Source of the DNA: Paraburkholderia adhaesiva
GTDB lineage: Bacteria > Pseudomonadota > Gammaproteobacteria > Burkholderiales > Burkholderiaceae
Reading direction: 5' to 3'
Length of the DNA stretch: 64,000 bases
Assembly: GCF_021390575.1 (NCBI RefSeq)
Contig: NZ_JAJEJQ010000001.1
Coordinates: 2,270,501 to 2,334,500, forward strand
The notes below the pieces were generated by a model. The model saw only the letters and a list, made by a program, of their open reading frames with translations, did not search any database and had not been told where the DNA came from. Below, piece after piece: positions 8,698 through 18,608 of the stretch (position 1 is the stretch's first letter; each line of letters begins with the position of its first letter). A program made the position numbers and the translations under genes.

Positions 8698-9984
8698 ATG
8701 CGAGTCGTCGTTTTGGGCAGTGGCGTGGTCGGCGTGGCGAGTGCCTGGTATCTCGCACGCGCGGGTCACGAGGTAACGGTCATCGACCGCGAAGCCGGCC
8801 CCGCGCTCGAAACCAGCTTCGCCAACGCAGGCCAGATCTCGCCGGGCTATGCCGCCCCGTGGGCCGCGCCGGGCATCCCGCTCAAGGCAATCAAGTGGAT
8901 GTTCCAGAAGCATGCGCCGCTGGCGATCCGACTCGACGGCACGAAGTTCCAGTTGCAGTGGATGTGGCTGATGCTGCAGAACTGCTCCGCCGAACGCTAT
9001 GCAGTCAACAAAGGCCGCATGGTGCGTCTCGCCGAATACAGCCGCGACTGCCTGCAGGCGCTGCGCGCCGACACCGGCATCGAATATGAAGGTCGCACGG
9101 GCGGCACGCTCCAGGTGTTCCGCACGCAGCAGCAATTCGACGGCGCAGCGAAAGACATCGCGGTGCTGGAGGACGCGAACGTCCCCTACGAACTGCTTAG
9201 CCCCGCCGAACTCGCGCGCGCCGAACCGGCGCTCGCCGCGGTCGCGCACAAGCTGACGGGCGGCCTGCGCCTGCCCGGCGACGAAACCGGCGACTGCCAG
9301 ATGTTCACCACGCGCCTCGCGGCGATGGCCGAACAACTGGGCGTCAAGTTCCGCTACAACACGCCGATCGACGGGCTCGCCGTGTCGGGCGACCGCATCT
9401 CCGGCGTGCATTGCGGCAGCGAACTCGTGCGGGCGGATGCCTACGTGGTCGCGCTCGGCTCGTACTCGACCAAGATGCTCGCGGACCTCGTGAAGATTCC
9501 CGTGTATCCGCTCAAGGGCTACTCGATCACGGCGCCGATCGTGAACTCGGACGCAGCGCCCGTCTCGACCGTGCTCGACGAAACCTACAAGATCGCGATC
9601 ACGCGTTTCGACGATCGCATCCGCGTGGGCGGCATGGCCGAGGTTGCTGGCTTCGACCTCAACCTGCGCGACGCGCGTCGCGAGACGCTGGAAATGTGCG
9701 TGAACGACCTGTTCCCGGGCGGCGGCGATACGACCCAGGCCACCTTCTGGACCGGCCTGCGCCCGATGACGCCCGACGGCACGCCCGTGGTCGGCCGCAC
9801 GCCGATGTCGAACCTGTTCCTGAACACGGGCCACGGCACGCTCGGGTGGACGATGTCGTGCGGCTCTGGCCAATTGCTCGCCGATCTCATCTCGGGCAAG
9901 CAGCCCGCGATCAAGGCCGATGACCTCTCTGTGCACCGCTACCTTGGCGACACCCAAGGCACGCATCGCCCGGCTTACGCGTAA
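8698..9984 (+). CDS. dadA: D-amino acid dehydrogenase small subunit
   Basis: 428 aa from the ATG at 8698, which has GGAG eight bases upstream. The N-terminal FAD Rossmann motif [17 protein letters not shown] is at residues 3-19. Characteristic stretches are [19 protein letters not shown], the [10 protein letters not shown] region, and the C-terminal FAD contact [16 protein letters not shown] ... [16 protein letters not shown]. DadA is a membrane-associated flavoenzyme that oxidatively deaminates D-amino acids, above all D-alanine, to 2-oxo acids and passes electrons to the quinone pool. No alanine racemase gene (dadX) follows; a bidirectional terminator comes 38 bases after the stop. Control by the divergent Lrp-type gene is likely. 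Confidence 0.97.
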   Translation: MRVVVLGSGVVGVASAWYLARAGHEVTVIDREAGPALETSFANAGQISPGYAAPWAAPGIPLKAIKWMFQKHAPLAIRLDGTKFQLQWMWLMLQNCSAERYAVNKGRMVRLAEYSRDCLQALRADTGIEYEGRTGGTLQVFRTQQQFDGAAKDIAVLEDANVPYELLSPAELARAEPALAAVAHKLTGGLRLPGDETGDCQMFTTRLAAMAEQLGVKFRYNTPIDGLAVSGDRISGVHCGSELVRADAYVVALGSYSTKMLADLVKIPVYPLKGYSITAPIVNSDAAPVSTVLDETYKIAITRFDDRIRVGGMAEVAGFDLNLRDARRETLEMCVNDLFPGGGDTTQATFWTGLRPMTPDGTPVVGRTPMSNLFLNTGHGTLGWTMSCGSGQLLADLISGKQPAIKADDLSVHRYLGDTQGTHRPAYA

Positions 9985-10022
9985 CACCGCCACTACGTGC
10001 CACTTGCGGCACGTCAGAAGCG

Positions 10023-10049
10023 AAATCGGCACCCTCGGGTGCCGATTTT
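10023..10049. terminator. Bidirectional terminator between dadA and the acyl-CoA dehydrogenase gene
   Basis: A 12-bp perfect stem (AAATCGGCACCC / GGGTGCCGATTT) has a 2-base TC tip. It lies between two convergent genes and has T (plus strand) and A runs at its base. Confidence 0.88.
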
Positions 10050-10074
10050 CATTTCTGCGTTTGAGGAACGCACA

Positions 10075-11862
10075 TCAGAACTGGTCCGCCGATAGCGCCA
10101 GCACGCCCTCGCCCCCCTTCGCACTCACGATTGCCGCTTCCAGCGCCACCGCTTGCGGCAAGACATGCTCCGCATAGAACTGCGCCGTAGCGATCTTCGC
10201 GCCGTGGAACGCGGGATCCGCGGACATCAGACGCGACGACGCCAACATCGCCCGCGCCATCTGCCATCCGCCCAGTACGATGCCCGCCAGCTTCAGATAA
10301 AGCACGCTGCCCGCAAACACCGCGTTCGGGTCGCTTTTCGCATACGCGAGCACGTAGTCCACCACGGACGCCAGCGCCTGCTGCCCACGCGCGAGATGGT
10401 TCTGCATCGACTTGAACGGCGCGCCGTCGTGCGCCCCGAGCGCAGCAACCGTCCGCGCGATATCGGCGACCAGCGCCTTCGCCGCCGCCCCACCGTCACG
10501 CAGGGTCTTGCGCCCGATAAGATCGTTCGCCTGGATCGCCGTCGTGCCCTCGTAGATCGGCAAGATGCGCGCGTCGCGATAGAACTGGGCCGCGCCCGTT
10601 TCCTCGATGAAGCCCATGCCGCCATGCACCTGCACGCCGAGGCTCGTTACGTCGATCGAGAGTTCGGTGCTCCAACCCTTCACAATCGGCACGAGGTATT
10701 CGTAGCGCGCCTCGTGCATCGCTCGCATCGGCGCATCGGGGTGATGACGTGCGAGATCGCTCTGCGCCGCCGCGACATACGCGAGCGCGCGCGAGGCCTC
10801 GGTGAGCGCACGCATCGTCGAGAGCATGCGGCGCACATCCGGGTGATGGATGATCGTGACGGCCTCTTTCGACGACCCGTCGACGGGTCGGCTCTGCACG
10901 CGCTCCTTCGCATACGCGACGGCCTTCTGGTACGCACGATCCGACATGGCCACCCCCTGCATGCCCACAGCGAAACGTGCGGCGTTCATCATGATGAACA
11001 TGTACTCGAGTCCGCGATTCTCCTCGCCAACGAGCTGGCCGATCGCACCGCCATGGTCACCGAACTGCAGCACGGCCGTGGGGCTCGCCTTGATGCCGAG
11101 CTTGTGCTCGATCGAGACGCAATGCACGTCGTTGCGGGCGCCAAGCGAACCGTCGTCGTTCACGAGAAACTTCGGCACGATGAAGAGCGAAATGCCCTTC
11201 ACGCCCGCGGGTGCGTCGGGCGTGCGCGCGAGCACGAGATGGACGATGTTGGCGGCCATGTCGTGCTCGCCCCAGGTGATGAAGATCTTCGTGCCGAAGA
11301 GCTTGTAGGTCCCGTCACCCTGTGGCTCTGCGCGCGTACGCACTGCTGCGAGATCGGAACCGGCCTGCGGCTCGGTCAGGTTCATCGTGCCGGTCCAGTC
11401 TCCAGCGATGAGGCGCGGCACGTAGCGGCGCTTCTGCTCTTCGGTTCCGGCGGTAAGCAGCGCTTCTATCGCACCGTCGGTCAAGAGCGGGCAAAGCGCG
11501 AACGACAAATTCGACGCGTTGAGCATCTCGACGCACGGCGTCGCGACGAGTTTCGGCAGCCCCTGTCCTTCGTACTCCTGTGGATGTTGCACGCCCTGCC
11601 AGCCGCCCGAGACGAACTGGCGAAACGCCTCCGCGAAACCTGGCGTCGCACGCACGTTGCCATTGTCCCAGCGGCTCGGGTTGCGATCGCCTTCGGCATT
11701 CAGCGGCGCGAGCACTTCACCGCACAGCTTCGATGCTTCTCCCAGCACGGCCTGAACCGTTTCCAGCGTCGCGTCTTCGTAGCCCGGCAGCGCCGCAATT
11801 TCGTCGAGGCCCGCCAGTTCCTTCATCACGAACAGCATGTCACCCGTTGGTGCGTTGTACAT
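10075..11862 (-). CDS. Acyl-CoA dehydrogenase, long DmdC-like type
   Basis: 595 aa, longer than ordinary acyl-CoA dehydrogenases (about 380-400 aa). It starts MYNAPTGDMLFVMKELAGLD, a short N-terminal domain typical of the 600-residue family that includes 3-methylmercaptopropionyl-CoA dehydrogenase. FAD-binding segments are MNLTEPQAGSDLAAVRT and FITWGEHDM. The presumed catalytic Glu is in ILPIYEGTTAIQANDLIGRK, and an extra C-terminal domain follows. The enzyme makes 2,3-enoyl-CoA and hands electrons to ETF, which fits its place directly after etfBA on the same strand, though a terminator at 11886-11916 separates the transcripts. The acyl substrate cannot be told. Confidence 0.92.
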   Translation of the reverse strand: MYNAPTGDMLFVMKELAGLDEIAALPGYEDATLETVQAVLGEASKLCGEVLAPLNAEGDRNPSRWDNGNVRATPGFAEAFRQFVSGGWQGVQHPQEYEGQGLPKLVATPCVEMLNASNLSFALCPLLTDGAIEALLTAGTEEQKRRYVPRLIAGDWTGTMNLTEPQAGSDLAAVRTRAEPQGDGTYKLFGTKIFITWGEHDMAANIVHLVLARTPDAPAGVKGISLFIVPKFLVNDDGSLGARNDVHCVSIEHKLGIKASPTAVLQFGDHGGAIGQLVGEENRGLEYMFIMMNAARFAVGMQGVAMSDRAYQKAVAYAKERVQSRPVDGSSKEAVTIIHHPDVRRMLSTMRALTEASRALAYVAAAQSDLARHHPDAPMRAMHEARYEYLVPIVKGWSTELSIDVTSLGVQVHGGMGFIEETGAAQFYRDARILPIYEGTTAIQANDLIGRKTLRDGGAAAKALVADIARTVAALGAHDGAPFKSMQNHLARGQQALASVVDYVLAYAKSDPNAVFAGSVLYLKLAGIVLGGWQMARAMLASSRLMSADPAFHGAKIATAQFYAEHVLPQAVALEAAIVSAKGGEGVLALSADQF

Positions 11863-11885
11863 GTCAGCCCCCTGAGTTCGGACGA

Positions 11886-11916
11886 TGAAAAAAAAGGGGC
11901 GCCGCGGCGCCCCTTT
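11886..11916 (-). terminator. Terminator of the etfBA operon
   Basis: A perfect 24-base palindrome (AAAGGGGCGCCG / CGGCGCCCCTTT) is followed on the minus strand by a run of eight T. It lies 66 bases past the etfA stop. Confidence 0.88.
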
Positions 11917-11981
11917 CTGTTTTGCCTTACACCGGGCGGTCAGACCGCGTGGCGTCGATTGGCGTCAATTAGCACCGGCGA

Positions 11982-12917
11982 TCAGCCGAGTTCCTTGACC
12001 AGCTCCGGCACGAGCGTGAACAGATCGCCCACGAGGCCATAATCGGCCACGCTGAAGATCGGTGCTTCTTCGTCCTTGTTGATCGCGACGATGACCTTGG
12101 AGTCCTTCATACCGGCCAGATGCTGGATCGCACCCGAGATACCGACCGCGATATACAGCTGCGGCGCGACGATCTTGCCCGTCTGACCTACCTGGAAATC
12201 GTTCGGTACGTAGCCTGCGTCCACTGCTGCGCGCGACGCGCCCAGTGCTGCACCGAGCTTGTCCGCCAGCGGCTCGAGCACCTTCGTGTAGTTTTCGCCG
12301 CTGCCGAGGCCACGGCCGCCCGACACGATGATCTTCGCGTTGGTCAGTTCCGGACGGTCCAGCTTCGTCACTTCGCGGCTCACGAATTGCGAAAGACCGC
12401 TGTCGGCTGCTGCGTCGATCTTCTCGACCGCAGCGCTGCCGCCTTCTGCTGCCACTGGATCGAAACCCGTGGTACGGACGGTGATCACCTTGACCGGATC
12501 AGCCGATTGAACCGTAGCGATAGCGTTGCCCGCGTAGATCGGACGCTCGAACGTGTCAGCACTTACGACCGCGGTGATATCGCTGATCTGTGCGACGTCG
12601 AGCTTCGCAGCGATGCGCGGCGAGACGTTCTTGCCCGCAGCCGTGGCCGGCGCGAGGATGTGCGAGTAGTTCTTCGCGATCGAGAGCACAGTGGCTTCGA
12701 CGTTTTCAGCGAGACCCACTTCGAGTTGCGGCGCGTCGGCCAGCAGCACCTTCGAAACGCCCGCGATCTTCGCAGCGGCGTCCGCCGCACCCTGCGCGTT
12801 GTGACCCGCGACCAGCACATGCACGTCGCCGCCAATCTTCTGCGCGGCAGCCACGGTGTTCAGCGTTGCAGCCTTGACCGATGCGTTGTCGTGTTCGGCA
12901 ATTACCAGAATCGTCAT
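11982..12917 (-). CDS. etfA: Electron transfer flavoprotein alpha subunit
   Basis: 311 aa. The N-terminal half starts [20 protein letters not shown] and includes the [20 protein letters not shown] segment. The C-terminal FAD-binding domain has the alpha-ETF signature [13 protein letters not shown], then [20 protein letters not shown] and [16 protein letters not shown]. With EtfB it forms the soluble heterodimer that takes electrons from acyl-CoA dehydrogenases and passes them to ETF:quinone oxidoreductase. The gene starts 13 bases after etfB, so the two are co-transcribed. The length and motifs are normal. Confidence 0.97.
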   Translation of the reverse strand: MTILVIAEHDNASVKAATLNTVAAAQKIGGDVHVLVAGHNAQGAADAAAKIAGVSKVLLADAPQLEVGLAENVEATVLSIAKNYSHILAPATAAGKNVSPRIAAKLDVAQISDITAVVSADTFERPIYAGNAIATVQSADPVKVITVRTTGFDPVAAEGGSAAVEKIDAAADSGLSQFVSREVTKLDRPELTNAKIIVSGGRGLGSGENYTKVLEPLADKLGAALGASRAAVDAGYVPNDFQVGQTGKIVAPQLYIAVGISGAIQHLAGMKDSKVIVAINKDEEAPIFSVADYGLVGDLFTLVPELVKELG

Positions 12918-12930
12918 TTTCCTTCGCTCC

Positions 12931-13680
12931 TCACAGCACCTTGGCTTCGGTCTTCAGCTTCTCGACCAGCGTCTTCACGTCCGGCACCTTCACGCCGGCC
13001 GAACGCTTCGGCGGCTCGGTAACCTTCAGCGTCTTCAGACGCGGCGTGACATCCACACCGAGGTCTTCCGGCTTGACGGTCTCAAGCGGCTTCTTCTTCG
13101 CCTTCATGATGTTCGGCAGCGTCACGTAGCGCGGCTCGTTCAGGCGCAGATCGGTCGTGACGACCGCGGGCAGTTTCAGCGACAACGTTTCAGCGCCGCC
13201 ATCGATTTCACGCGAAACCGTGGCACGGCCGTCGGCAACCGTGACCTTCGAAGCGAAGGTGGCTTGCGGCAGGTTCGCCAGCGCGGCAAGCATCTGGCCG
13301 GTCTGGTTCGAATCGTCGTCGATGGCCTGCTTGCCGAGAATCACGAGCTGCGGCTGTTCCTTGTCGACGAGCGCCTTGAGCAGCTTCGCGACAGCCAGCG
13401 GCTGCAGGTCTTCATTCGATTCGACGAGGATCGCGCGGTCGGCGCCGATCGCCAGCGCCGTGCGCAGCGTTTCCTGCGCCTGTGCGACACCGCACGACAC
13501 GGCGATCACTTCCGTCGCCACGCCTGCTTCTTTCAGGCGCACCGCTTCTTCAACCGCGATTTCGTCGAACGGGTTCATCGACATTTTCACGTTCGCGATA
13601 TCGACGCCCGTACCGTCCGACTTCACGCGGACTTTCACGTTGTAATCGACTACGCGCTTAACTGGCACAAGGACTTTCAT
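12931..13680 (-). CDS. etfB: Electron transfer flavoprotein beta subunit
   Basis: 249 aa, beginning [20 protein letters not shown], with [18 protein letters not shown], the AMP-binding region [20 protein letters not shown], and the C-terminal recognition-loop segment [20 protein letters not shown], which docks onto partner dehydrogenases. First gene of etfBA. The promoter should lie in 13681-13895, shared with nothing divergent: metQ upstream points the same way and ends at 13896. Confidence 0.97.
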   Translation of the reverse strand: MKVLVPVKRVVDYNVKVRVKSDGTGVDIANVKMSMNPFDEIAVEEAVRLKEAGVATEVIAVSCGVAQAQETLRTALAIGADRAILVESNEDLQPLAVAKLLKALVDKEQPQLVILGKQAIDDDSNQTGQMLAALANLPQATFASKVTVADGRATVSREIDGGAETLSLKLPAVVTTDLRLNEPRYVTLPNIMKAKKKPLETVKPEDLGVDVTPRLKTLKVTEPPKRSAGVKVPDVKTLVEKLKTEAKVL

Positions 13681-13895
13681 TCACATGCTCCGAAGTTACG
13701 AATACGTCAACCTGGCCGACATTATAACGAGCGCCCCCTTTGCGGGCGTCTGTCGCCATTACTTTTCACGACTACCGCTTCTGCACCAGAGAATCGACAA
13801 TAGCGAACGGTCGTGCTATTTTAGGCGGATCACAACCCAGGCTCAAGTCCGGGTTCCGACTGATATCTCTAAACCGAAAACTGTGGGTCGGCACA

Positions 13896-14693
13896 TCACC
13901 ACGCAGCGATCACCGCGCCGCCGAACTTCGACTCGATGTACTGCTTCACTTCCGCCGAGTGGTAAGCCGCCACGAGCTTGCCCACCCACGGCTTGCTGCG
14001 GTCGGCATCGCGGATCGCGATGATATTCACGTACGGGCCCTTCGGGTCCTCGATCGCAATCGCGTCCTGCTTCGGCTTGAGGCCTGCTTCCATCGCGAAG
14101 TTGGTGTTGATCGCGGCAGCATCGACGTCGGCGAGCGAGCGTGGGATCTGCGCCGCATCGAGTTCGACGATCTTCAGCTTCCTGGGGTTTTCCACGATGT
14201 CGAGCGGCGTCGCCTTCAGGCCCGCGTCCGCGCGCAGTTTGATCAAGCCCTGCTTCTCAAGCAGCAGCAATGCCCGGCCGCCATTCGTCGGATCATTGGG
14301 CACCGCGATTTTCGCTCCAGGCTGCAGTTCCGTGAGCGACTTGACCTTCTTCGAGTAGATACCCATCGGGAAGGTCACGGTATCGGCGACACGCACAAGC
14401 TTGTAGCCGCGGTCCTTCACCTGCGCGTCCAGATACGGCAAATGCTGGTAGCTGTTCGCGTCGAGGTCGCCGCCTGCGAGCGCCGCGTTCGGCTGCACGT
14501 AGTCGGAGAACTCAACGATCTTGATTGTCAGGCCGTTCTTCGCCGCGACCTGCTTCACCACCTCCATCACCTGCTCGTGCGGGCCGCCTGTCACGCCCAC
14601 CTTGATGGTCTCGTCGGCTTGCGCGCCGAACGAGGCGAAGAGCGTTGCCGCCCCGAGCGCCACGGCGATACGGATCATGAAACGACGTTGCAT
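13896..14693 (-). CDS. metQ: Methionine ABC transporter substrate-binding protein (NlpA family)
   Basis: 265 aa. The start ATG has AGGGG upstream. A signal peptide covers about residues 1-26 (MIRIAVALGAATLFASFGAQA). The mature domain is a clear MetQ/NlpA fold with VGVTGGPHEQVMEVV, FSDYVQPNAALAGGDLDANS, PNDPTNGGRALLLLEKQGLI and the AAINTNFAMEAGL segment near the ligand. The usual lipobox cysteine is missing: there is no Cys in the signal region, so the protein looks freely periplasmic rather than lipid-anchored. It is the last gene of metN-metI-metQ, 53 bases after metI. Uptake of D/L-methionine is inferred from the family. Confidence 0.92.
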   Translation of the reverse strand: MQRRFMIRIAVALGAATLFASFGAQADETIKVGVTGGPHEQVMEVVKQVAAKNGLTIKIVEFSDYVQPNAALAGGDLDANSYQHLPYLDAQVKDRGYKLVRVADTVTFPMGIYSKKVKSLTELQPGAKIAVPNDPTNGGRALLLLEKQGLIKLRADAGLKATPLDIVENPRKLKIVELDAAQIPRSLADVDAAAINTNFAMEAGLKPKQDAIAIEDPKGPYVNIIAIRDADRSKPWVGKLVAAYHSAEVKQYIESKFGGAVIAAW

Positions 14694-14746
14694 GCCAAAC
14701 CCCTGCCTTGAGTTGTAGTTATCAGAACGGCGCCAGATTAGTAGTG

Positions 14747-15400
14747 CTATTTATGGCTCAAGCGACGCACGAGCCAGTCACCGAACGACTGCACGATCTG
14801 CACGAACACGATCAGGATCACGACGACGATCAGCATCACCATGGGTTCGAAGCGCTGATACCCGTAGCGGATACCGAGATCGCCAAGACCGCCGCCGCCG
14901 ATCGCGCCCGCCATCGCCGAATAGCCGACGAGCGAAATAAACGTGATCGTCAGCCCCGCGACGACGCCAGGCAGCGCCTCGGGCAACAGCACCTTGAAGA
15001 CAATCTGGCGCGTGCTCGCACCCATGGCCAGCGCGGCTTCGATGAGACCGCGGTCGACTTCGCGCAACGCCGTTTCGACGAGACGCGCGATGAACGGCGC
15101 GGCCGCGATCGTGAGCGGCACGATGGCGGCAGCCGTGCCGATCGACGAGCCCACCACGAGGCGCGTGAACGGAATCACAGCGACGAGCAGGATGATGAAC
15201 GGCGTCGAGCGCACGGCGTTGACGATCGCACCCATCACGCGATTCACGCCGAGGTTCTGGAGCACACCGTCCCTGTCGGTCAGATAGAGCAGCACGCCGA
15301 GCGGCACGCCGAGGGCGGCACCCACGACGCCGGAGATGCCCACCATCACGAGCGTCTCCCAGAACGACTGGACGAACATGTCGAACATTTCACTCCACAT
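14747..15400 (-). CDS. metI: Methionine ABC transporter permease
   Basis: 217 aa from the ATG at 15400, inside the last codons of metN (11-base overlap, a sign of translational coupling). The frame is open 65 codons further into metN, but that part is Arg-rich shadow. About five membrane helices are visible, and the ABC permease 'EAA' loop appears as [20 protein letters not shown] followed by [33 protein letters not shown] is the family's substrate-path region. It forms the inner-membrane channel with MetN on the cytosolic side. Confidence 0.95.
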   Translation of the reverse strand: MWSEMFDMFVQSFWETLVMVGISGVVGAALGVPLGVLLYLTDRDGVLQNLGVNRVMGAIVNAVRSTPFIILLVAVIPFTRLVVGSSIGTAAAIVPLTIAAAPFIARLVETALREVDRGLIEAALAMGASTRQIVFKVLLPEALPGVVAGLTITFISLVGYSAMAGAIGGGGLGDLGIRYGYQRFEPMVMLIVVVILIVFVQIVQSFGDWLVRRLSHK

Positions 15401-16424
15401 GGGACAGTTCCTCCACCACCACGCCCTGCTCGCGCAACCAGGCGATCGCCTGCGCCACCTTCGCCGGATCGCCGCTCGCGAGCACCGCGAGCGAGCCGAA
15501 CGCCTGCCCCTGGATCTCGTCGATCTGGCCGTGCAGGATATTGAAATCGAGTTCGAAGCGACGGATCGTCTCCGAAAGCACGGGCGCATCGACACCCGTG
15601 CCCGTGAACGCGAGGCGAAGCAGATGACCGCTGCCCTTCGCGAGGCGCTCGGCCACGCGAGCCTTGAGCGCGGGCGGCAGTTCCTGCGCGATCACGTCGC
15701 CGAGAAGCGCGCGCGTCACTTCGTGGCGCGGCTGCAGGAACACGTCGATCACGGGACCGGTCTCCACGACGCGGCCCGCATCGAGCACGGCCACGCGATC
15801 GCAGACCTGTTTGATCACTTCCATCTGGTGCGTGATCATCACGATCGTCAGGTTCAGTTCCCGATTGATCTTGCGCAGCAGGTCGAGGATCGCGCGCGTC
15901 GTTTCGGGGTCGAGCGCGGACGTCGCTTCATCGGAGAGCAGCACTTTCGGCTTGCTCGCGAGCGCGCGCGCGATGCCGACGCGCTGCTTCTGCCCGCCGC
16001 TGATCTGCGACGGATAACGGTCCTTCTGCGCACCCAGCCCGACGAGGTCGAGCAGAGGTAGCACTGTCTCGTCGATCTGCGCGCGCTTCATGCCGGCGAG
16101 TTCGAGCGGCAGCGCGACGTTGTCGAACACGGTGCGCGACGAGAGCAGATTGAAGTGCTGGAAGATCATGCCGATCTCGCGTCGCGCCTCGCGCAGCGCA
16201 GCGGGCGCGAGCGACGTGAGCGTGCGGCCGTTGACGATGATGTCGCCTTCGGTGGGTCGCGTGAGCAGGTTGATGGTGCGCACGAGCGTGCTCTTGCCCG
16301 CGCCACTGCGCCCGATGATGCCGAACACCTCACCTGGGGGGATCGTCAGATTGACGTTGTGCAGCGCCTCGATCCAGCCTTGTGGGCCGGCAAAGCGTTG
16401 CGACACATTGCGTATTTGGATCAT
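15390..16424 (-). CDS. metN: Methionine ABC transporter ATP-binding protein
   Basis: 344 aa. Walker [10 protein letters not shown] is at residues 37-45, the ABC signature [14 protein letters not shown] near 140, and Walker [13 protein letters not shown] near 160. The C-terminal NIL domain (about residues 260-340) binds methionine in homologues and shuts the transporter when the cell is full. The ATG at 16424 is the first codon ([11 protein letters not shown]). First gene of metNIQ. I see no SAM riboswitch in the 289 bases upstream; control by a MetJ/MetR-like system cannot be judged. Confidence 0.96.
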   Translation of the reverse strand: MIQIRNVSQRFAGPQGWIEALHNVNLTIPPGEVFGIIGRSGAGKSTLVRTINLLTRPTEGDIIVNGRTLTSLAPAALREARREIGMIFQHFNLLSSRTVFDNVALPLELAGMKRAQIDETVLPLLDLVGLGAQKDRYPSQISGGQKQRVGIARALASKPKVLLSDEATSALDPETTRAILDLLRKINRELNLTIVMITHQMEVIKQVCDRVAVLDAGRVVETGPVIDVFLQPRHEVTRALLGDVIAQELPPALKARVAERLAKGSGHLLRLAFTGTGVDAPVLSETIRRFELDFNILHGQIDEIQGQAFGSLAVLASGDPAKVAQAIAWLREQGVVVEELSHVE

Positions 16425-16713
16425 GAAAAAACGAAACGGCGGGCGCGCCGCGCGCCACGCACGTCCGGGCCCATCACATGAACGGACCGGAAATGCCGCG
16501 CGCCAGCAGACTGCCGCCGTTGCTGGTCTGATTTTGACGCCAGATTTTACCCTGGCACGCTAAATTCACTTTAATAATCAATTCCGATGCCTTCATAACC
16601 CGGCGGCATTAGAGGGTCGCTGCGGCGCGCCGGCAGTGGCATGGGCGCTATGATCTGGCGGCGCCCCGCCCCAGCCGATAACCGATAACAAACGCACAAG
16701 AACGAGGAGAGCG

Positions 16714-17637
16714 ATGATGGAGACCACCCCGCCGTTCGAAGTCTCCGTACACGACACTGCGCCAACCGCGGTACCCGAAACGTCGACGCTGCACACGCGC
16801 GACGGCATCACATTGCCGCTCTACGTCTGGCGCACGACCGCGACGCCGCCACGCGCGGCCATTGCGCTGCTGCACGGCCTCGCGGAGCACGCGGGACGCT
16901 ATGCGGCATTCGCAGCGGACATGAACGCGGCGGGTATCGATGTATTTGCGATCGATCTGCGCGGTCACGGCCACGCAAGCGGCCGCCGCACATGGGTGAC
17001 GCGCTTCGACGAATATCTGGAGGACGCGCAGGCGCTCGTCGTCCACGCGGGCGCAACGTGCGCGCCGCAAGCCACGCCGCTGTTCCTGATGGGTCATAGC
17101 ATGGGCGGCACCATCGCCGCGCTCTACGCCATCGAGCGCGCGCCGCGAGACGGGGTGCCGCTAGCGGGCTTGCTGCTGTCGAGCCCCGCGCTCGCGCCCG
17201 GGCGCAACGTCCCGGCGTGGATGATCGCCGCAAGCCGCGCGATCAGCGCGATCTGCCCGCGCTTTCCCGCGATGAAGGTCGACGCGGCCCTGCTGTCGCG
17301 CGACGAGGCGGTGGTCGCCGCGAACCGTGCCGATCCTCTCGTCCATCACGGTGGAATCCCGGCACGCACAGGCGCCGAGGTGCTGGAAGCGATGCGGCGC
17401 ATTGAAGCGGGACGCGCATCGCTGCGTCTGCCCCTGCTGATCTGGCACGGCACCGAGGACAAGCTCACGGAGCCGGACGGCAGCCGGGCCTTCGGCACTC
17501 ACGCAGGCTCGCCCGACCGCACACTGATCCTCTACAAAGGCAGCTATCACGAGACGCTGAACGACATCGACCGCGAGCGCGTGATCGACGCGATGATCGA
17601 CTGGATCGGCTCGCACTGCCGGCCGGCCAGTCGCTAA
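16714..17637 (+). CDS. Alpha/beta hydrolase, monoacylglycerol lipase type
   Basis: 307 aa from the first of two tandem ATGs (16714 and 16717), with GAGGAGA upstream. The serine hydrolase fold shows the oxyanion segment ALLHGLAEHAGRYAAFA, the nucleophile elbow GHSMGG (about residue 129), and an acidic/His pair in LIWHGTEDKLTEPDGS and YKGSYHETLND. This pattern matches lysophospholipase/monoacylglycerol lipase homologues (PldB, MGL). Without a signal peptide it should act in the cytosol. The enoyl-CoA hydratase gene is convergent, with only 15 bases between the stops. Confidence 0.85.
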   Translation: MMETTPPFEVSVHDTAPTAVPETSTLHTRDGITLPLYVWRTTATPPRAAIALLHGLAEHAGRYAAFAADMNAAGIDVFAIDLRGHGHASGRRTWVTRFDEYLEDAQALVVHAGATCAPQATPLFLMGHSMGGTIAALYAIERAPRDGVPLAGLLLSSPALAPGRNVPAWMIAASRAISAICPRFPAMKVDAALLSRDEAVVAANRADPLVHHGGIPARTGAEVLEAMRRIEAGRASLRLPLLIWHGTEDKLTEPDGSRAFGTHAGSPDRTLILYKGSYHETLNDIDRERVIDAMIDWIGSHCRPASR

Positions 17638-17652
17638 AGCGTCACTTCGGCT

Positions 17653-18465
17653 TTACTTCGTGCCGCGCCGCTCGATGAACGCCTGAATACCGTCGAGCGC
17701 GGGGTCGGTCATCATGTTGCAGGCCATCGTCTGGCCCGCCAGTTGATATGCGGCTTCGATGCCCATTTCGAGCTGCCGGTAAAACAGTCCCTTGCCCGCC
17801 TGCACCGCTTCGCGCGACTTCGCGCAAATGCTCGCCGCGAGCGCGGTCACAGCTGCGTCGAGTTCGTCGGGCGGGACCACGCGGTTCACGAGGCCCTCGC
17901 GCTGCGCGGCGGCGGCGTCGATGAAGTCGCCCGTCATCAGCATTTCGAACGCCGCCTTACGCGAGACGTTGCGCGTGAGCGGCACGGCGGGGGTCGAGCA
18001 GAACAGGCCGAGATTGATGCCCGACACGGCAAATCGCGCGGTATCGACAGCGACGGCAAGATCGCACATTGCGACGAGCTGGCAACCCGCCGCGGTCGCG
18101 ACGCCGTGCACGCGCGCGATCACGGGCTGGGGCATTTTCTGGATCGTCAGCATCAGCTTCGAGCAGCGCCCGAAGAGCTGCACGTAGTAGTCGCGCGACG
18201 GCGCCGCGCGCATTTCCTTGAGATCGTGTCCCGCGCAGAACGCGCGTCCGGCGCCCGCGATCACAACGACGCGCGCCGACGAGGACGCAAGCGCGCTCAG
18301 GTGTTCCTGTAGCGCATCGATGAGCCCCTCGGAGAGCGCGTTGAACGCGTCGGGGCGATTGAGCGTAAGCAGGGCGACGCCGGGCACGCCATACGCGTCG
18401 TGCGTCAGTTCGACGAGCGGCATAGCGGCGTCGACAACAGCCGATGAGGACGGGTGAGCGCTCAT
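17653..18465 (-). CDS. Enoyl-CoA hydratase/isomerase family protein
   Basis: 270 aa; the start ATG has AAGGAGATCTGAC upstream. Crotonase-fold landmarks are LTLNRPDAFNALSEGLI, the oxyanion loop AGAGRAFCAGHDLKEMR, and VHGVATAAGCQLVAMCDLAV. The second oxyanion-hole segment reads FAVSGINLGLFCSTPAVPLT. The glutamates of classical crotonase (E144/E164) are not obvious at these places: the first position reads AAGCQL and the second LGLFCS, as in the ECHDC3-like branch, so hydratase activity is uncertain. The adjacent upstream gene (HDAC-like) is on the same strand, 143 bases away. Confidence 0.82.
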   Translation of the reverse strand: MSAHPSSSAVVDAAMPLVELTHDAYGVPGVALLTLNRPDAFNALSEGLIDALQEHLSALASSSARVVVIAGAGRAFCAGHDLKEMRAAPSRDYYVQLFGRCSKLMLTIQKMPQPVIARVHGVATAAGCQLVAMCDLAVAVDTARFAVSGINLGLFCSTPAVPLTRNVSRKAAFEMLMTGDFIDAAAAQREGLVNRVVPPDELDAAVTALAASICAKSREAVQAGKGLFYRQLEMGIEAAYQLAGQTMACNMMTDPALDGIQAFIERRGTK

Positions 18466-18608
18466 GTCAGATCTCCTTCAATGTCGATGCACAATATCGC
18501 GCGGCACGCCGAACGAAGCGACGCGATGCGCGCGAGGCGATTAGGGGGACAAACTGGGTCAAGCGGAGACCAGGCGGAACCAGGCCGACGCAGCAGAACG
18601 CAGTGCGC

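Noticed and set aside
8008..10032. A 674-codon minus-strand frame opposite dadA
   Set aside because: It runs antisense to a clearly recognised gene, has no family features and an Arg/His-rich composition typical of GC-rich shadows.
10153..12042. A 629-codon plus-strand frame opposite the acyl-CoA dehydrogenase
   Set aside because: Shadow frame: Arg/His-rich, no family and no ribosome binding site.
16425..16713. A possible SAM-type riboswitch before metN
   Set aside because: I looked for a kink-turn/pseudoknot pattern upstream of metN and found none; the gap has only ordinary AT/GC variation.
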